From the NCBI GenBank assembly GCA_030670165.1, contig DAOVCF010000091.1, positions 1 through 7,860 on the forward strand: 7,860 nucleotides of DNA, read 5' to 3'. The DNA is from Candidatus Stahliibacteriota bacterium (GTDB lineage: Bacteria; Hydrothermota; Tepidihabitantia; B3-TA06). Under the pieces are notes generated by a model, which saw nothing but the letters and a program-made list of their open reading frames with translations, was not told the origin of the DNA and made no database searches. A program made the translations under genes and the position numbers. This document shows, in pieces, positions 1 to 6,474 of the stretch; positions within the stretch are counted from its first letter, which is position 1, and each line of letters starts with the position of its first letter.

Positions 1-1284
1 AACCTCCCCATAAGGGTCCAGATGCTCTCACGCTTCGTCGGGCTGGCAGAACGCAAAAAGACATTGGCAGACCTGGCCGAAGGCAAGGTGGACGTCTTGA
101 TCGGCACCCACGCGCTTTTGGCGGATTCGGTCTCCTACAACGATCTGGGGCTTTTGATCATTGACGACGAGCACCGGTTCGGGGTTCGCCAGAAGGAGAA
201 GATTAGAAGAAAGAAAGCCGAGATAGACACCCTGACACTGACCGCTACGCCGATCCCGCGAACGCTCTACATGAGCCTGGTGGGCATAAGGGACGTATCG
301 AGGATCGAGACCCCGCCCGTTGGCCGAAAGGACGTGGTGACCGAGGTATCTAACTGGTCGGACGATATGGTAATGGAATGGGTGCTGCGCGAGCGCTCAA
401 GGGAAGGGCTGGTGCTCTTTATACACAACAGGATCGAGACCATCGAATCGTTAAGACGCAGGCTGGAAAGGCTTCTGCCGGGTTTAAGGATGCAGACCGC
501 CCACGGACAGATGCCGGAGCGGGAGCTGGCAGGGATTTACGATAGATTCCTGGAGCACAAGGTAGACGTATTGATCTCCACCGCCATCCTTGAGGCAGGG
601 ATAGACATACCGGATTTAAACACCATCATCGTTGACAGAGCCGATCTCTTCGGTCTGGCCGATCTGCATCAGCTTCGCGGAAGGGTCGGCAGGAGCCAGC
701 GCCAGGGATATGCCCTTTTTATCGTTCCGCGAAGGACCACCGACGACGCCAAGAAGCGGCTGGCGGCAATCAGGGCTTACGCGGAGCTGGGAGCGGGATA
801 CAGGCTGGCTGTGCGTGACATGGAGATGCGCGGGGTGGGAAACCTTTTGGGAACACAGCAGCACGGCCACGTGAACGCTATAGGCTTCACCCTGTACACA
901 AAGCTCCTTTCCGAGGCGGTGGCGAGATTAAAGGGCGAGGAGTGGCTTGCCGAGCCGGTGCTGGAGATTGATCACGGCGCGTACCTGCCAGAGACCTACA
1001 TTTCAGACCCGGCGGAGCGGGTGTCGCTGTATAAACGACTATTATCGGTGGAGGAGGAGAGAGGGATCGACACGTTGCACGAGGAGTTAACCGACCGCTT
1101 CGGTGAGATGCCTGAAGCTGCTTTGAAAATACTGGATATTGCCAGGGTTCGTGTGCTTGCACGAAAGAAGAAGGTAAGCAAGGTTAGCTTCCGAAAGGAT
1201 GCCTGGTTTATACTCACAGCCGACCGCACCCTGCGCGGCACCGGCCCGTTTGAGACATTACTGGATCAGCTAAGGAGATTATAG
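1..1284 (+). CDS. mfd: Transcription-repair coupling factor Mfd, C-terminal part (5' end outside window)
   Basis: Mfd is a cytoplasmic superfamily 2 ATP-dependent DNA translocase that removes RNA polymerase stalled at lesions and recruits UvrA for nucleotide excision repair. The frame is open from base 1; the ATG at 22 is internal. About 427 residues are present, covering the late part of translocase lobe 1, lobe 2, the TRG region and domain D7. Visible signatures are IGTHALL, a Walker B/motif II reading DDEHRFGV (163-186), motif III TATPIPRTLYMS, the TRG element HGQMPERELA, motif V TAILEAGIDIP, motif VI HQLRGRVGRSQRQGYA, then the RDMEMRGVGNLLGTQQHG segment leading into D7. D7 looks shorter at its end than in E. 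coli Mfd. Motif II differs from the usual DEEH/DEEQ by Glu to Asp at codon 166-168. The stop TAG is at 1282-1284, and the next gene converges on it. The family call is very secure. Confidence 0.97.
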   Translation, partial: NLPIRVQMLSRFVGLAERKKTLADLAEGKVDVLIGTHALLADSVSYNDLGLLIIDDEHRFGVRQKEKIRRKKAEIDTLTLTATPIPRTLYMSLVGIRDVSRIETPPVGRKDVVTEVSNWSDDMVMEWVLRERSREGLVLFIHNRIETIESLRRRLERLLPGLRMQTAHGQMPERELAGIYDRFLEHKVDVLISTAILEAGIDIPDLNTIIVDRADLFGLADLHQLRGRVGRSQRQGYALFIVPRRTTDDAKKRLAAIRAYAELGAGYRLAVRDMEMRGVGNLLGTQQHGHVNAIGFTLYTKLLSEAVARLKGEEWLAEPVLEIDHGAYLPETYISDPAERVSLYKRLLSVEEERGIDTLHEELTDRFGEMPEAALKILDIARVRVLARKKKVSKVSFRKDAWFILTADRTLRGTGPFETLLDQLRRL

Positions 1285-1356
1285 CACAAGCCTCAGCGTG
1301 CCCCAGTCGAGTATCACGTCAACCTTAAAAATGGGCTAAAGACTCTACCTGCTTTA
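1285..1356. other. Short convergent intergenic gap
   Basis: These 72 bases separate the mfd stop from the stop of the convergent small gene. I see no convincing hairpin with a T-tract on either strand and no short gene. Confidence 0.5.
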
Positions 1357-1644
1357 TCACCCGATCTTCCACGCCCAAGAACCGGAACAAACCAATACAA
1401 GATGCTTGCCCAACCTCGCTCCGGCCTGGGGAGCAGCCCACAATAAAACCTTCTCCACCCAGTCGCGATCCGGAACATCATTCGATTCACGGGCATAGGT
1501 GGTGCTTGGCAAACCGGCAGCCTCCCCAGCACTAGACTTTAGAAACGAGCAGAATCCATACTTACCCAATGCCTGGGCCATCCCCCGGTAATGATCGGGC
1601 AAAGGGTTCTTAAGGTCAAAAGATACGATAGCAAGTGAAGCCAT
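1357..1644 (-). CDS. Small protein, possibly Cas2-like/SinR fold group
   Basis: This frame encodes a 95-residue protein. I chose the ATG at 1644 because AAAGGAGG lies 7 bases upstream (1652-1659). A good promoter lies between this ATG and the longer in-frame ATG at 1740, so the longer form would begin upstream of the transcript. The protein starts MASLAIVSFDLKNP, a hydrophobic first strand ending in S-F-D-L. It has a central LPSTTYA segment and ends in a hydrophobic strand HLVLVCSGSWAW. A first strand ending in (Y/F)DL, a central ST segment and a late WAW are, from memory, the layout of small ferredoxin-fold proteins annotated as SinR family or Cas2-like. That assignment is inference from short motifs. 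No cas1 or repeat array is nearby, so a CRISPR role is unlikely. It could equally be an unrelated small orphan. That it is a real gene is fairly secure; the function is not. Confidence 0.65.
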   Translation of the reverse strand: MASLAIVSFDLKNPLPDHYRGMAQALGKYGFCSFLKSSAGEAAGLPSTTYARESNDVPDRDWVEKVLLWAAPQAGARLGKHLVLVCSGSWAWKIG

Positions 1645-1647
1645 TCG

Positions 1648-1659
1648 ACCTCCTCCTTT
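1648..1659 (-). promoter_or_regulatory. Strong ribosome binding site for the 1644 gene
   Basis: On the minus strand this reads AAAGGAGGAGGT, a near-perfect Shine-Dalgarno sequence placed correctly for the ATG at 1644. It decides the start over the upstream in-frame ATG at 1740. Confidence 0.85.
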
Positions 1660-1684
1660 GTTCGGATTGCTATAGCAGTAACTT

Positions 1685-1712
1685 ATATTAACTCCCTTTT
1701 CAGGCATGTCAA
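1685..1712 (-). promoter_or_regulatory. Sigma70-type promoter for the small minus-strand gene
   Basis: A perfect -35 box TTGACA (plus-strand 1707-1712) is followed by a 16-bp spacer and TAATAT (1685-1690). TATAAG is an alternative -10 slightly further on, at 19-bp spacing. Transcription would begin near 1678, giving a leader of about 34 bases to the ATG at 1644. Assigned by consensus only. Confidence 0.6.
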
Positions 1713-1733
1713 GTCCTCTCTCCCTGCTTGACA
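1707..1733. repeat. Inverted repeat joining two divergent -35 boxes
   Basis: TGTCAAG (1707-1713) and CTTGACA (1727-1733) are perfect 7-bp inverted arms with a 13-bp pyrimidine-rich centre. Each arm contains the TTGACA box of one of the two divergent promoters. The symmetry may simply reflect two consensus boxes facing apart, or it may be an operator. Confidence 0.6.
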
Positions 1734-1756
1734 CAAGCATCCCGCAAGGTTACACT
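1728..1756 (+). promoter_or_regulatory. Sigma70-type promoter for argS
   Basis: TTGACA (1728-1733), a 17-bp spacer and TACACT (1751-1756, 4 of 6 matches to TATAAT). Initiation would be expected near 1763, right at the AAAGGAG site. The argS leader would therefore be only about 14 bases, leaving little room for a leader-based control element from this promoter. Confidence 0.55.
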
Positions 1757-1762
1757 TCTATC

Positions 1763-1769
1763 AAAGGAG
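1763..1769 (+). promoter_or_regulatory. Ribosome binding site for argS TTG start
   Basis: AAAGGAG lies 7 bases before the TTG at 1777. No in-frame ATG is near, so this site supports TTG as the initiation codon. Confidence 0.75.
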
Positions 1770-1776
1770 AGACTGA

Positions 1777-3588
1777 TTGAGCACACAGACAAGCTATGTC
1801 CTTGATGAGTTGCGCAACGAGGCAGAATACCCGGCTTATGCCTCTGGCAAATCCGGGCTTTTGAAGATTCAAGATGCCCCCAAGGAGTCCGAGGCTATCT
1901 ACGCTTTCCCTTGCTTTCAGTATGCGAAGTCTCTTGATAAAAACCCTACCCAGGTTGCTGAAGAGTTGGCTCAAGAATGGAATAAGATGCGTCAATCCAA
2001 AGAGTGGCCCCAGGAATGGTTCCCTACCTCTGTCCTCGACCACTTCGAAGCCTCAAGAGGTTACGTAAATGTATTTGTAGATCAAAAGACTCTCCTTGCA
2101 CGAATACTCAAAGACCTGCTAGATTATGGTGAAAAATATGGTTCCTACCCGAAACTCAACAAGACCATGGTGGTTGACTACTGCTCGCCCAACATCGCCA
2201 AGCCCTTGTCGGTAGGGCACTTAAGGTCAACCATCATCGGCCAGGCGCTCATAAATATACTGCGAGTAAGGGGATACCGAGTAGTGGGCATAAACTTCAT
2301 GGGTGACTGGGGAACGCAATTTGGTAAGCTTATTTATGCGTTCGAACAGTGGGGGGATGAAAAAAAACTTGAGTCAAATCCGATCCAGCATCTATTGGAA
2401 CTTTACGTGCGTTTTCACAAAGAGGCCAAGGAAAATCCGGCTTTGGAGGATGACGCGCGAGCCGCATTCAAGAGATTACAGCAGGGAGGAGAAAAGGAGC
2501 GAGCGCTCTGGCAGCGCTTCCGAGAAAGTAGCCTTGAGGCCTTCGAAAAAACGGTAGCCCGACTGGGGGTTAAGTTTGACCACAACTGGTTTGAGAGCGA
2601 CTTCGAAGGCAAAGCTGATGAGTTAGTGGATGAGCTATTGGTCAAAGGAATCGCCGAAGAATCCGAAGGAGCAATAATAATCCGATTCGAACCTTTATGG
2701 CCAGCCGAATCTCCTGAGCCTCCGCCAGCCCAACCTCCACTTGTAATCCGTAAGTCTGACGGAACCACCCTCTACCCGACACGCGATTTGGCATCCGCCG
2801 TGGAGCGGATCGAACGCTGGCAGCCGGTTCACAAGCTTCTTTACGTAGTGGCATCGGAGCAGACGCTTTACTTCACGCAGCTATGGAATACCCTCGAAAA
2901 AATGGGATACCCTGACATCCTGCGTCACATAAACTTCGGGATGGTCTCTCTGCCCACGGGTAAGATCTCCACACGCGAGGGTCGGATTGTTTATTTGGAC
3001 GACTTGCTGGATCAAGCTAAGGAGCGTGCAGCCCAGATAATAAAAGAGAAGAACCCGGATATGGATGAGGGTTCAAGGAGTAAGGTAGCGCGGCAGGTAG
3101 GCATAGGAGCGGTTATCTATGCCGACCTTTCCCAGGATCGCATAAAGGATATAGTTTTCGACTGGTCAAAGATGCTTGCCTTCGAGGGCAACAGCGCTCC
3201 TTATCTGCAGTACGCGGCGGTGCGGTGCGCTAAGATTCTCGAAAAGGCAAAGTCCGAGGATAGAGAAGGGTTAGATACGCTGAATGAGCAAGATATCCCA
3301 GCGCTTGCCGAAGAGTTAAAGGAGCCGGAAAGCGTTAAACTTTTGATGCATCTGGGCCGTTACCCCCAGGCGATAGCAGAGGCCGCAGAGCGTTACGCTC
3401 CCCACGTTTTGGCCTCCTACCTATACGATCTGGCCACCGCACTCAGCAGGTTCTACACCGAGGTGCCTGTTCTTAAAGCCGAAACCGATGCGGCGCGTCT
3501 GGCAAGGCTGACGTTAGTTGATGCCACCGGACTTGTCCTTCGCCGAGGGCTTGAGCTTCTGGGAATCGAGACGCCTGAGGAGATGTAG
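1777..3588 (+). CDS. argS: Arginyl-tRNA synthetase (class I)
   Basis: This cytoplasmic enzyme charges tRNA-Arg with arginine using ATP. The 603 residues are close to the usual 550-600. In order, it has an N-terminal tRNA-contact (Arg_tRNA_synt_N) domain at about 1-100 containing YAFPCFQYAK, and a class I catalytic core from about 130. The core includes SPNIAKPLSVGHLRST (HIGH-equivalent SVGH at 145-148), GDWGTQFGKL (176-185), KSDGTTLYPTRDLA (326-339) and a KMSKS-equivalent GKISTREG (395-402). A DALR anticodon-binding domain runs from about 473 to the end, closing with the typical GLELLGIETPEEM. Two oddities stand out. Ser145 replaces the first His of HIGH, and a proline-rich stretch (about 307-321) precedes the KSDGT segment. 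Initiation at TTG 1777 is supported by AAAGGAG. argS has its own predicted promoter and is divergent from the small 1357-1644 gene. Confidence 0.97.
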   Translation: MSTQTSYVLDELRNEAEYPAYASGKSGLLKIQDAPKESEAIYAFPCFQYAKSLDKNPTQVAEELAQEWNKMRQSKEWPQEWFPTSVLDHFEASRGYVNVFVDQKTLLARILKDLLDYGEKYGSYPKLNKTMVVDYCSPNIAKPLSVGHLRSTIIGQALINILRVRGYRVVGINFMGDWGTQFGKLIYAFEQWGDEKKLESNPIQHLLELYVRFHKEAKENPALEDDARAAFKRLQQGGEKERALWQRFRESSLEAFEKTVARLGVKFDHNWFESDFEGKADELVDELLVKGIAEESEGAIIIRFEPLWPAESPEPPPAQPPLVIRKSDGTTLYPTRDLASAVERIERWQPVHKLLYVVASEQTLYFTQLWNTLEKMGYPDILRHINFGMVSLPTGKISTREGRIVYLDDLLDQAKERAAQIIKEKNPDMDEGSRSKVARQVGIGAVIYADLSQDRIKDIVFDWSKMLAFEGNSAPYLQYAAVRCAKILEKAKSEDREGLDTLNEQDIPALAEELKEPESVKLLMHLGRYPQAIAEAAERYAPHVLASYLYDLATALSRFYTEVPVLKAETDAARLARLTLVDATGLVLRRGLELLGIETPEEM

Positions 3589-3606
3589 GCCATCCCACAC
3601 GTCTGC

Positions 3607-3693
3607 TTCGCCCGACAGGGAGGCGGCAACAGCTCCATCCCCGGCGTAGCACTGTGGTACGAAGTAAGCGTAACCTACAAACTGGTCGAATAG
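3607..3693 (+). pseudogene. Remnant of a TonB C-terminal domain (last ~28 codons)
   Basis: The frame directly after the argS stop stays open to the TAG at 3691-3693. It encodes FARQGGG followed by a proline-containing turn and VALWYEVSVTYKLVE. The final alternating hydrophobic strand resembles the closing strand of TonB C-terminal domains, where a WxxxPVxFxL-like strand ends the protein. No start codon, ribosome site or upstream TonB domain is present, so this reads as a stranded 3' end. A second TonB domain at 7694-7860 breaks off just before the part represented here. Being in the same frame as argS may be chance. An unrelated noncoding spacer is the alternative. Confidence 0.4.
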
Positions 3694-3715
3694 AAATTAT
3701 TCTGCCAAGAATTGC

Positions 3716-3721
3716 AAGGAG
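3716..3721 (+). promoter_or_regulatory. Ribosome binding site choosing the ATG of the nucleotidase gene
   Basis: AAGGAG lies 5 bases before the ATG at 3727. An in-frame TTG at 3712 would place this site inside the coding region and has no Shine-Dalgarno of its own. The ATG also gives a cleaner signal peptide. Confidence 0.75.
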
Positions 3722-3726
3722 TGTTA

Positions 3727-5190
3727 ATGCGTAACTTACTGAAAAGGTTCGGTGTTGTTCTGATGGTTGTGCCGGGGTTGCTTCTGGCGACCCAAAAGAT
3801 CACCATCATTCACATCAACGACACCCATGGTCAGATAGAGGCGATCCAGACCCGTAACGGTAAGGCCTACGGTGGATTCGCGCGGGTTGCTTATCTGGTA
3901 GATTCGTTGAGGAGCGAGGCTGAGGCAGAGGGTCGCACATTTTACTTTCTTCACGCGGGCGACGCCCTGCAAGGGCCGCCTGTATCCAATATGAGCAAAG
4001 GCAAGCTTGACTTCGAGCTTCTGAACGAGATGGAGCTCACTGCGATGGCGGTGGGCAACCACGAGTTTGATTTTGGTCAAGAAAACCTCAATGAACTTGT
4101 GGAGATAGCACAGTTTCCGGTGATTTCGGCAAACGTTACCGATGAATCCGGCAGACTCTACCCAGCTTTTGTAAAGGAAGAGGTCGGTAGGGAACGTATC
4201 ATTATAGTTGGCTTGACCACCGAAGCGACCCCGATCGGTACACATCCGGCCAACGTGAAAGGGCTTAGCTTCCTTCAAACGGATTCGGTGATCGCCGCCT
4301 TGATTGACTCGCTCGGGTACGGAAAGCGGGATCTGGTGATAGCACTGACGCACCTGGGTTTGCAGGCTGATTCGGTATTGGCCGAACGGGTGCCTGAGAT
4401 TGATTTGATCGTCGGAGGACACTCACACAGCGTACTCAAACAGCCCAAAGAGGTTAACGAGGCATTGATCGTCCAGGCAGGGGCAAGGACAGTCTATCTT
4501 GGCAAGCTGGAAGCAGAACTCAAGAAAGGCAGCCTCAGGGGCTGCTCATACGAGCTTATTCTGCTCTCAGGGAAGATAGCCGAGGAACCGGATATGGCGG
4601 CAAGGATCGCCGAAGCGGGAGAGGAGTTGAACAAGCAGCTAGGCGTACCCATAGGCAAGACCAACGTGGCACTTGTGCCTGGGCTTACCGAAGCAGCCGA
4701 CGAGTTGTCGCTGGGCGATCTCGTAGCCGAGATAATGCGCGAGGAGACCGGCGCGGAGTTCGCGTTCACCAACGCGGGCGGGGTCAGGGCGACCATTATC
4801 CCAGGTGACGTAACCATGAAGGATGTGCTTACCGCATTGCCATTTTCCAACACGGTGGTGGTAATGGAGCTCTCTGCGGAGCAGGTACAGGAGCTTCTGG
4901 ACTACAACGTATCGCTGGGTCCTCACTCCGGAGGAACCCTGCATCTTGCCGGAGTTTCCTACGAGGTGGAAGGCAGTTCTGCGATTAACATCAGTATAGG
5001 TGGAGAGATGATCGATCCTGCCAAGACTTACAAGATCGCCACCAACAACTTTTTGGCCGCAGGCGGGGACGGCTACGCGATGCTCAAGCAGGGACAGAAC
5101 ATCTACGACACCGGCACAGGCGTTAACTCCCTGCTGGTGCGATACATAGAGAAGATTGGGACGATTACGTTACGCTCAGGAGAAGAGTAA
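3727..5190 (+). CDS. Exported 5'-nucleotidase / UshA-family metallophosphatase
   Basis: The family hydrolyses nucleoside 5'-phosphates, and in some members UDP-sugars or 2',3'-cyclic nucleotides, outside the cytoplasm for nucleoside and phosphate salvage. The 487 residues start with a signal peptide: MRNLLKR, then a hydrophobic stretch to LLLA, with probable cleavage near residues 21-23. The metallophosphatase domain has every metal motif: NDTHG (D32, H34), GDALQG (D79), GNHEFD (N111, with catalytic H112 and D115), THLG (H209) and GGHSH (H232, H234). The 5_nucleotid_C domain from about 310 has NAGGVR (R354), LPFSNTVV and NNFLAAGGDGY (441-450), the last forming the nucleotide-base pocket. There is no C-terminal LPXTG or membrane anchor, so a soluble periplasmic enzyme is expected. 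Substrate cannot be decided from sequence. I saw no clear promoter before it. It could be read with argS across the 138-base gap. Confidence 0.95.
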   Translation: MRNLLKRFGVVLMVVPGLLLATQKITIIHINDTHGQIEAIQTRNGKAYGGFARVAYLVDSLRSEAEAEGRTFYFLHAGDALQGPPVSNMSKGKLDFELLNEMELTAMAVGNHEFDFGQENLNELVEIAQFPVISANVTDESGRLYPAFVKEEVGRERIIIVGLTTEATPIGTHPANVKGLSFLQTDSVIAALIDSLGYGKRDLVIALTHLGLQADSVLAERVPEIDLIVGGHSHSVLKQPKEVNEALIVQAGARTVYLGKLEAELKKGSLRGCSYELILLSGKIAEEPDMAARIAEAGEELNKQLGVPIGKTNVALVPGLTEAADELSLGDLVAEIMREETGAEFAFTNAGGVRATIIPGDVTMKDVLTALPFSNTVVVMELSAEQVQELLDYNVSLGPHSGGTLHLAGVSYEVEGSSAINISIGGEMIDPAKTYKIATNNFLAAGGDGYAMLKQGQNIYDTGTGVNSLLVRYIEKIGTITLRSGEE

Positions 5191-5400
5191 GGATCCGAAT
5201 TACTTAAGTTTCACCCTCCAGGCGCGTGCGTTTGAGGAATCGTCGAAAGCTGGTCAAAAGCTACCCAAAAGATGGACAAAAGATGGACAGAAGTTGGTCA
5301 AAAGCTGGTCAAAAATGGGACAATTTCGAGGTATTTGGGGAAATTTTCTATGCAGGAAGGTGGGTAGGCAGGGTATTCGTGGTTAAACTTTTGATGAACT
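5191..5400. other. Convergent intergenic region, 210 bp
   Basis: This lies between the stop of the ushA-like gene and the stop of the minus-strand nuclease gene. Its centre is the 11-bp tandem array (5248-5313). Outside the array I find no gene and no convincing hairpin-plus-T-tract terminator for either converging transcript. Confidence 0.6.
5248..5313. repeat. 11-bp tandem repeat array, six units plus a degenerate seventh
   Basis: Consecutive 11-base units are AGCTGGTCAAA, AGCTACCCAAA, AGATGGACAAA, AGATGGACAGA, AGTTGGTCAAA and AGCTGGTCAAA, then a degraded ATGGGACAA to about 5323. The consensus is about AG(C/A)TGG(T/A)CAAA. The first and last full units are identical while inner ones vary. 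The period is close to one DNA helical turn, so each unit presents the same face. It could be a protein-binding array or slippage-derived junk; no function is shown. Confidence 0.85.
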
Positions 5401-6474
5401 TTACTGGGGCCAAAACCCTTGCTGCCCCTGCCCTTCAGCAGCTTTTTTATCTACCTTTGGAATTCTTGCTTGCTTTATTTGCCCCTTAGTAACTTTGCCA
5501 TTGCGAACCTCCCAGCATTTCCTGACAAAAAATTTAAAGTTATCACCTTTCTCGCCTCTGATTGCGGTGTAAAGAATTTGATATCTATCTTTATCACTTT
5601 TGTCCTGTATAGCACGCCCAATTTTTAAAAACTCATCTAAAGCGTCCTTTATCCACGTTTTCTTAGGTATATCTCGGATGTGCTGTTTCTCCTTTTGCGG
5701 GACTATACTCCGGGGGGCAAAGTAAGTTTGAAGATGTTTTGTCAGTTCATTTGCCTCTACATTGAGGATTTTACACCCAAGGTGCGGATCGTGTTCTTCG
5801 CGCTGTGCCAATAAGGTAAATACATGGTCCCACAAAATTGACATGGTGTACGGTGGGATAGGATCTCCGTCGTAGAAAAGTGGAAAATTATTGTAGTTAT
5901 GTTTTTTTAGTATTTCTAGCGGAACACCTACAACAGGATTCTTGGGGAAATAATCAGGGAGATAAAATTTCCCACATTCCTTTCTTAAAACTATTTGAAA
6001 ATCAGCAGTTATATAACTAATAACAACAACCTCCTTTGGCAGGTTAAATTTTTCGGTTATTGTTCGTTTGGCACTGTCTGCGAACTCAACAGGCGCAAGA
6101 AAAACAACATCGTGAAAAGGTATTCTTTTGTCATGAGTGAACCACCCTTCTAAGTCTTCACAATAAGAACTAAGTTGATTTTCCTCAATGTTAGCATTTG
6201 GCTTTGCTTCACCTAGTACCCCATATTGATTATCTCTTTGTGCAAAAAGGTCTGGGGTAACAGCAGGTGCATTCTTCCTTGACATTTTTTTACCAAAGGT
6301 CAGATGACAACCAGGAATTAAGTTCTCCAAAGTTGTATCCGAAAGTAAATAGATCCCTAAAGCGAATAGCGCGTTTACTGTATCAGTATATTTAATCTGT
6401 TCTTGCTTCGCAAGCGTGTAAGCCTTGTCAAAGTCTTTCTCGTTAAGCCACGGGGCTTCCAATGTCTTCTCCAA
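5401..6474 (-). CDS. Putative PD-(D/E)XK nuclease, second gene of AT-rich cassette
   Basis: The 357-residue protein is not recognised by name. Residues 72-104 carry a PD-(D/E)XK signature: T73-P74-D75, 13 residues, E89-A-K91, then Q100-LSS-Y104. That spacing, with a QxxxY element after the ExK strand, matches the active-site layout of RecB/Cas4-type and many restriction nucleases (D and E bind metal, K is catalytic). An upstream helix with acidic residues (31-50) fits the fold. The remaining ~250 residues include a WDHVFTLLAQ helix near 215-224 and a lysine-rich C-terminus, and may bind DNA or a partner. The start is TTG at 6474, with a second TTG at 6462 behind GGAG also possible. Both lie inside the end of the upstream gene, so translation is probably coupled. 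It is AT-rich compared with the backbone. A DNA-cleaving role is inferred from the motif. Confidence 0.85.
   Translation of the reverse strand: MEKTLEAPWLNEKDFDKAYTLAKQEQIKYTDTVNALFALGIYLLSDTTLENLIPGCHLTFGKKMSRKNAPAVTPDLFAQRDNQYGVLGEAKPNANIEENQLSSYCEDLEGWFTHDKRIPFHDVVFLAPVEFADSAKRTITEKFNLPKEVVVISYITADFQIVLRKECGKFYLPDYFPKNPVVGVPLEILKKHNYNNFPLFYDGDPIPPYTMSILWDHVFTLLAQREEHDPHLGCKILNVEANELTKHLQTYFAPRSIVPQKEKQHIRDIPKKTWIKDALDEFLKIGRAIQDKSDKDRYQILYTAIRGEKGDNFKFFVRKCWEVRNGKVTKGQIKQARIPKVDKKAAEGQGQQGFWPQ

Noticed and set aside
1645..1740. Longer N-terminus for the small minus-strand gene
   Set aside because: The predicted promoter and strong ribosome site lie downstream of the ATG at 1740, and the added residues are not domain-like.
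3712..3726. TTG at 3712 as nucleotidase start
   Set aside because: AAGGAG at 3716-3721 is placed for the ATG at 3727, and the extra five residues would only weaken the signal peptide.
3736..4422. 228-residue minus-strand open frame inside the nucleotidase gene
   Set aside because: The plus strand here encodes an unmistakable metallophosphatase domain. The antisense frame has no recognisable motif and is a mirror of its codon bias.
5248..5323. CRISPR array
   Set aside because: Units are 11 bp and directly adjacent, with no unique spacers and no cas genes nearby.
5406..5428. Hairpin (GGGGC/GCCCC) as terminator for the nuclease or nucleotidase gene
   Set aside because: The stem is only 5 bp with a 13-base loop, it lies within the nuclease coding end, and no T-tract follows on either strand.
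5156..5489. Plus-strand small proteins across the 11-bp repeat
   Set aside because: They overlap the nucleotidase end or the nuclease gene, lack ribosome sites, and their K/W/Q-rich repeats simply translate the tandem DNA repeat.
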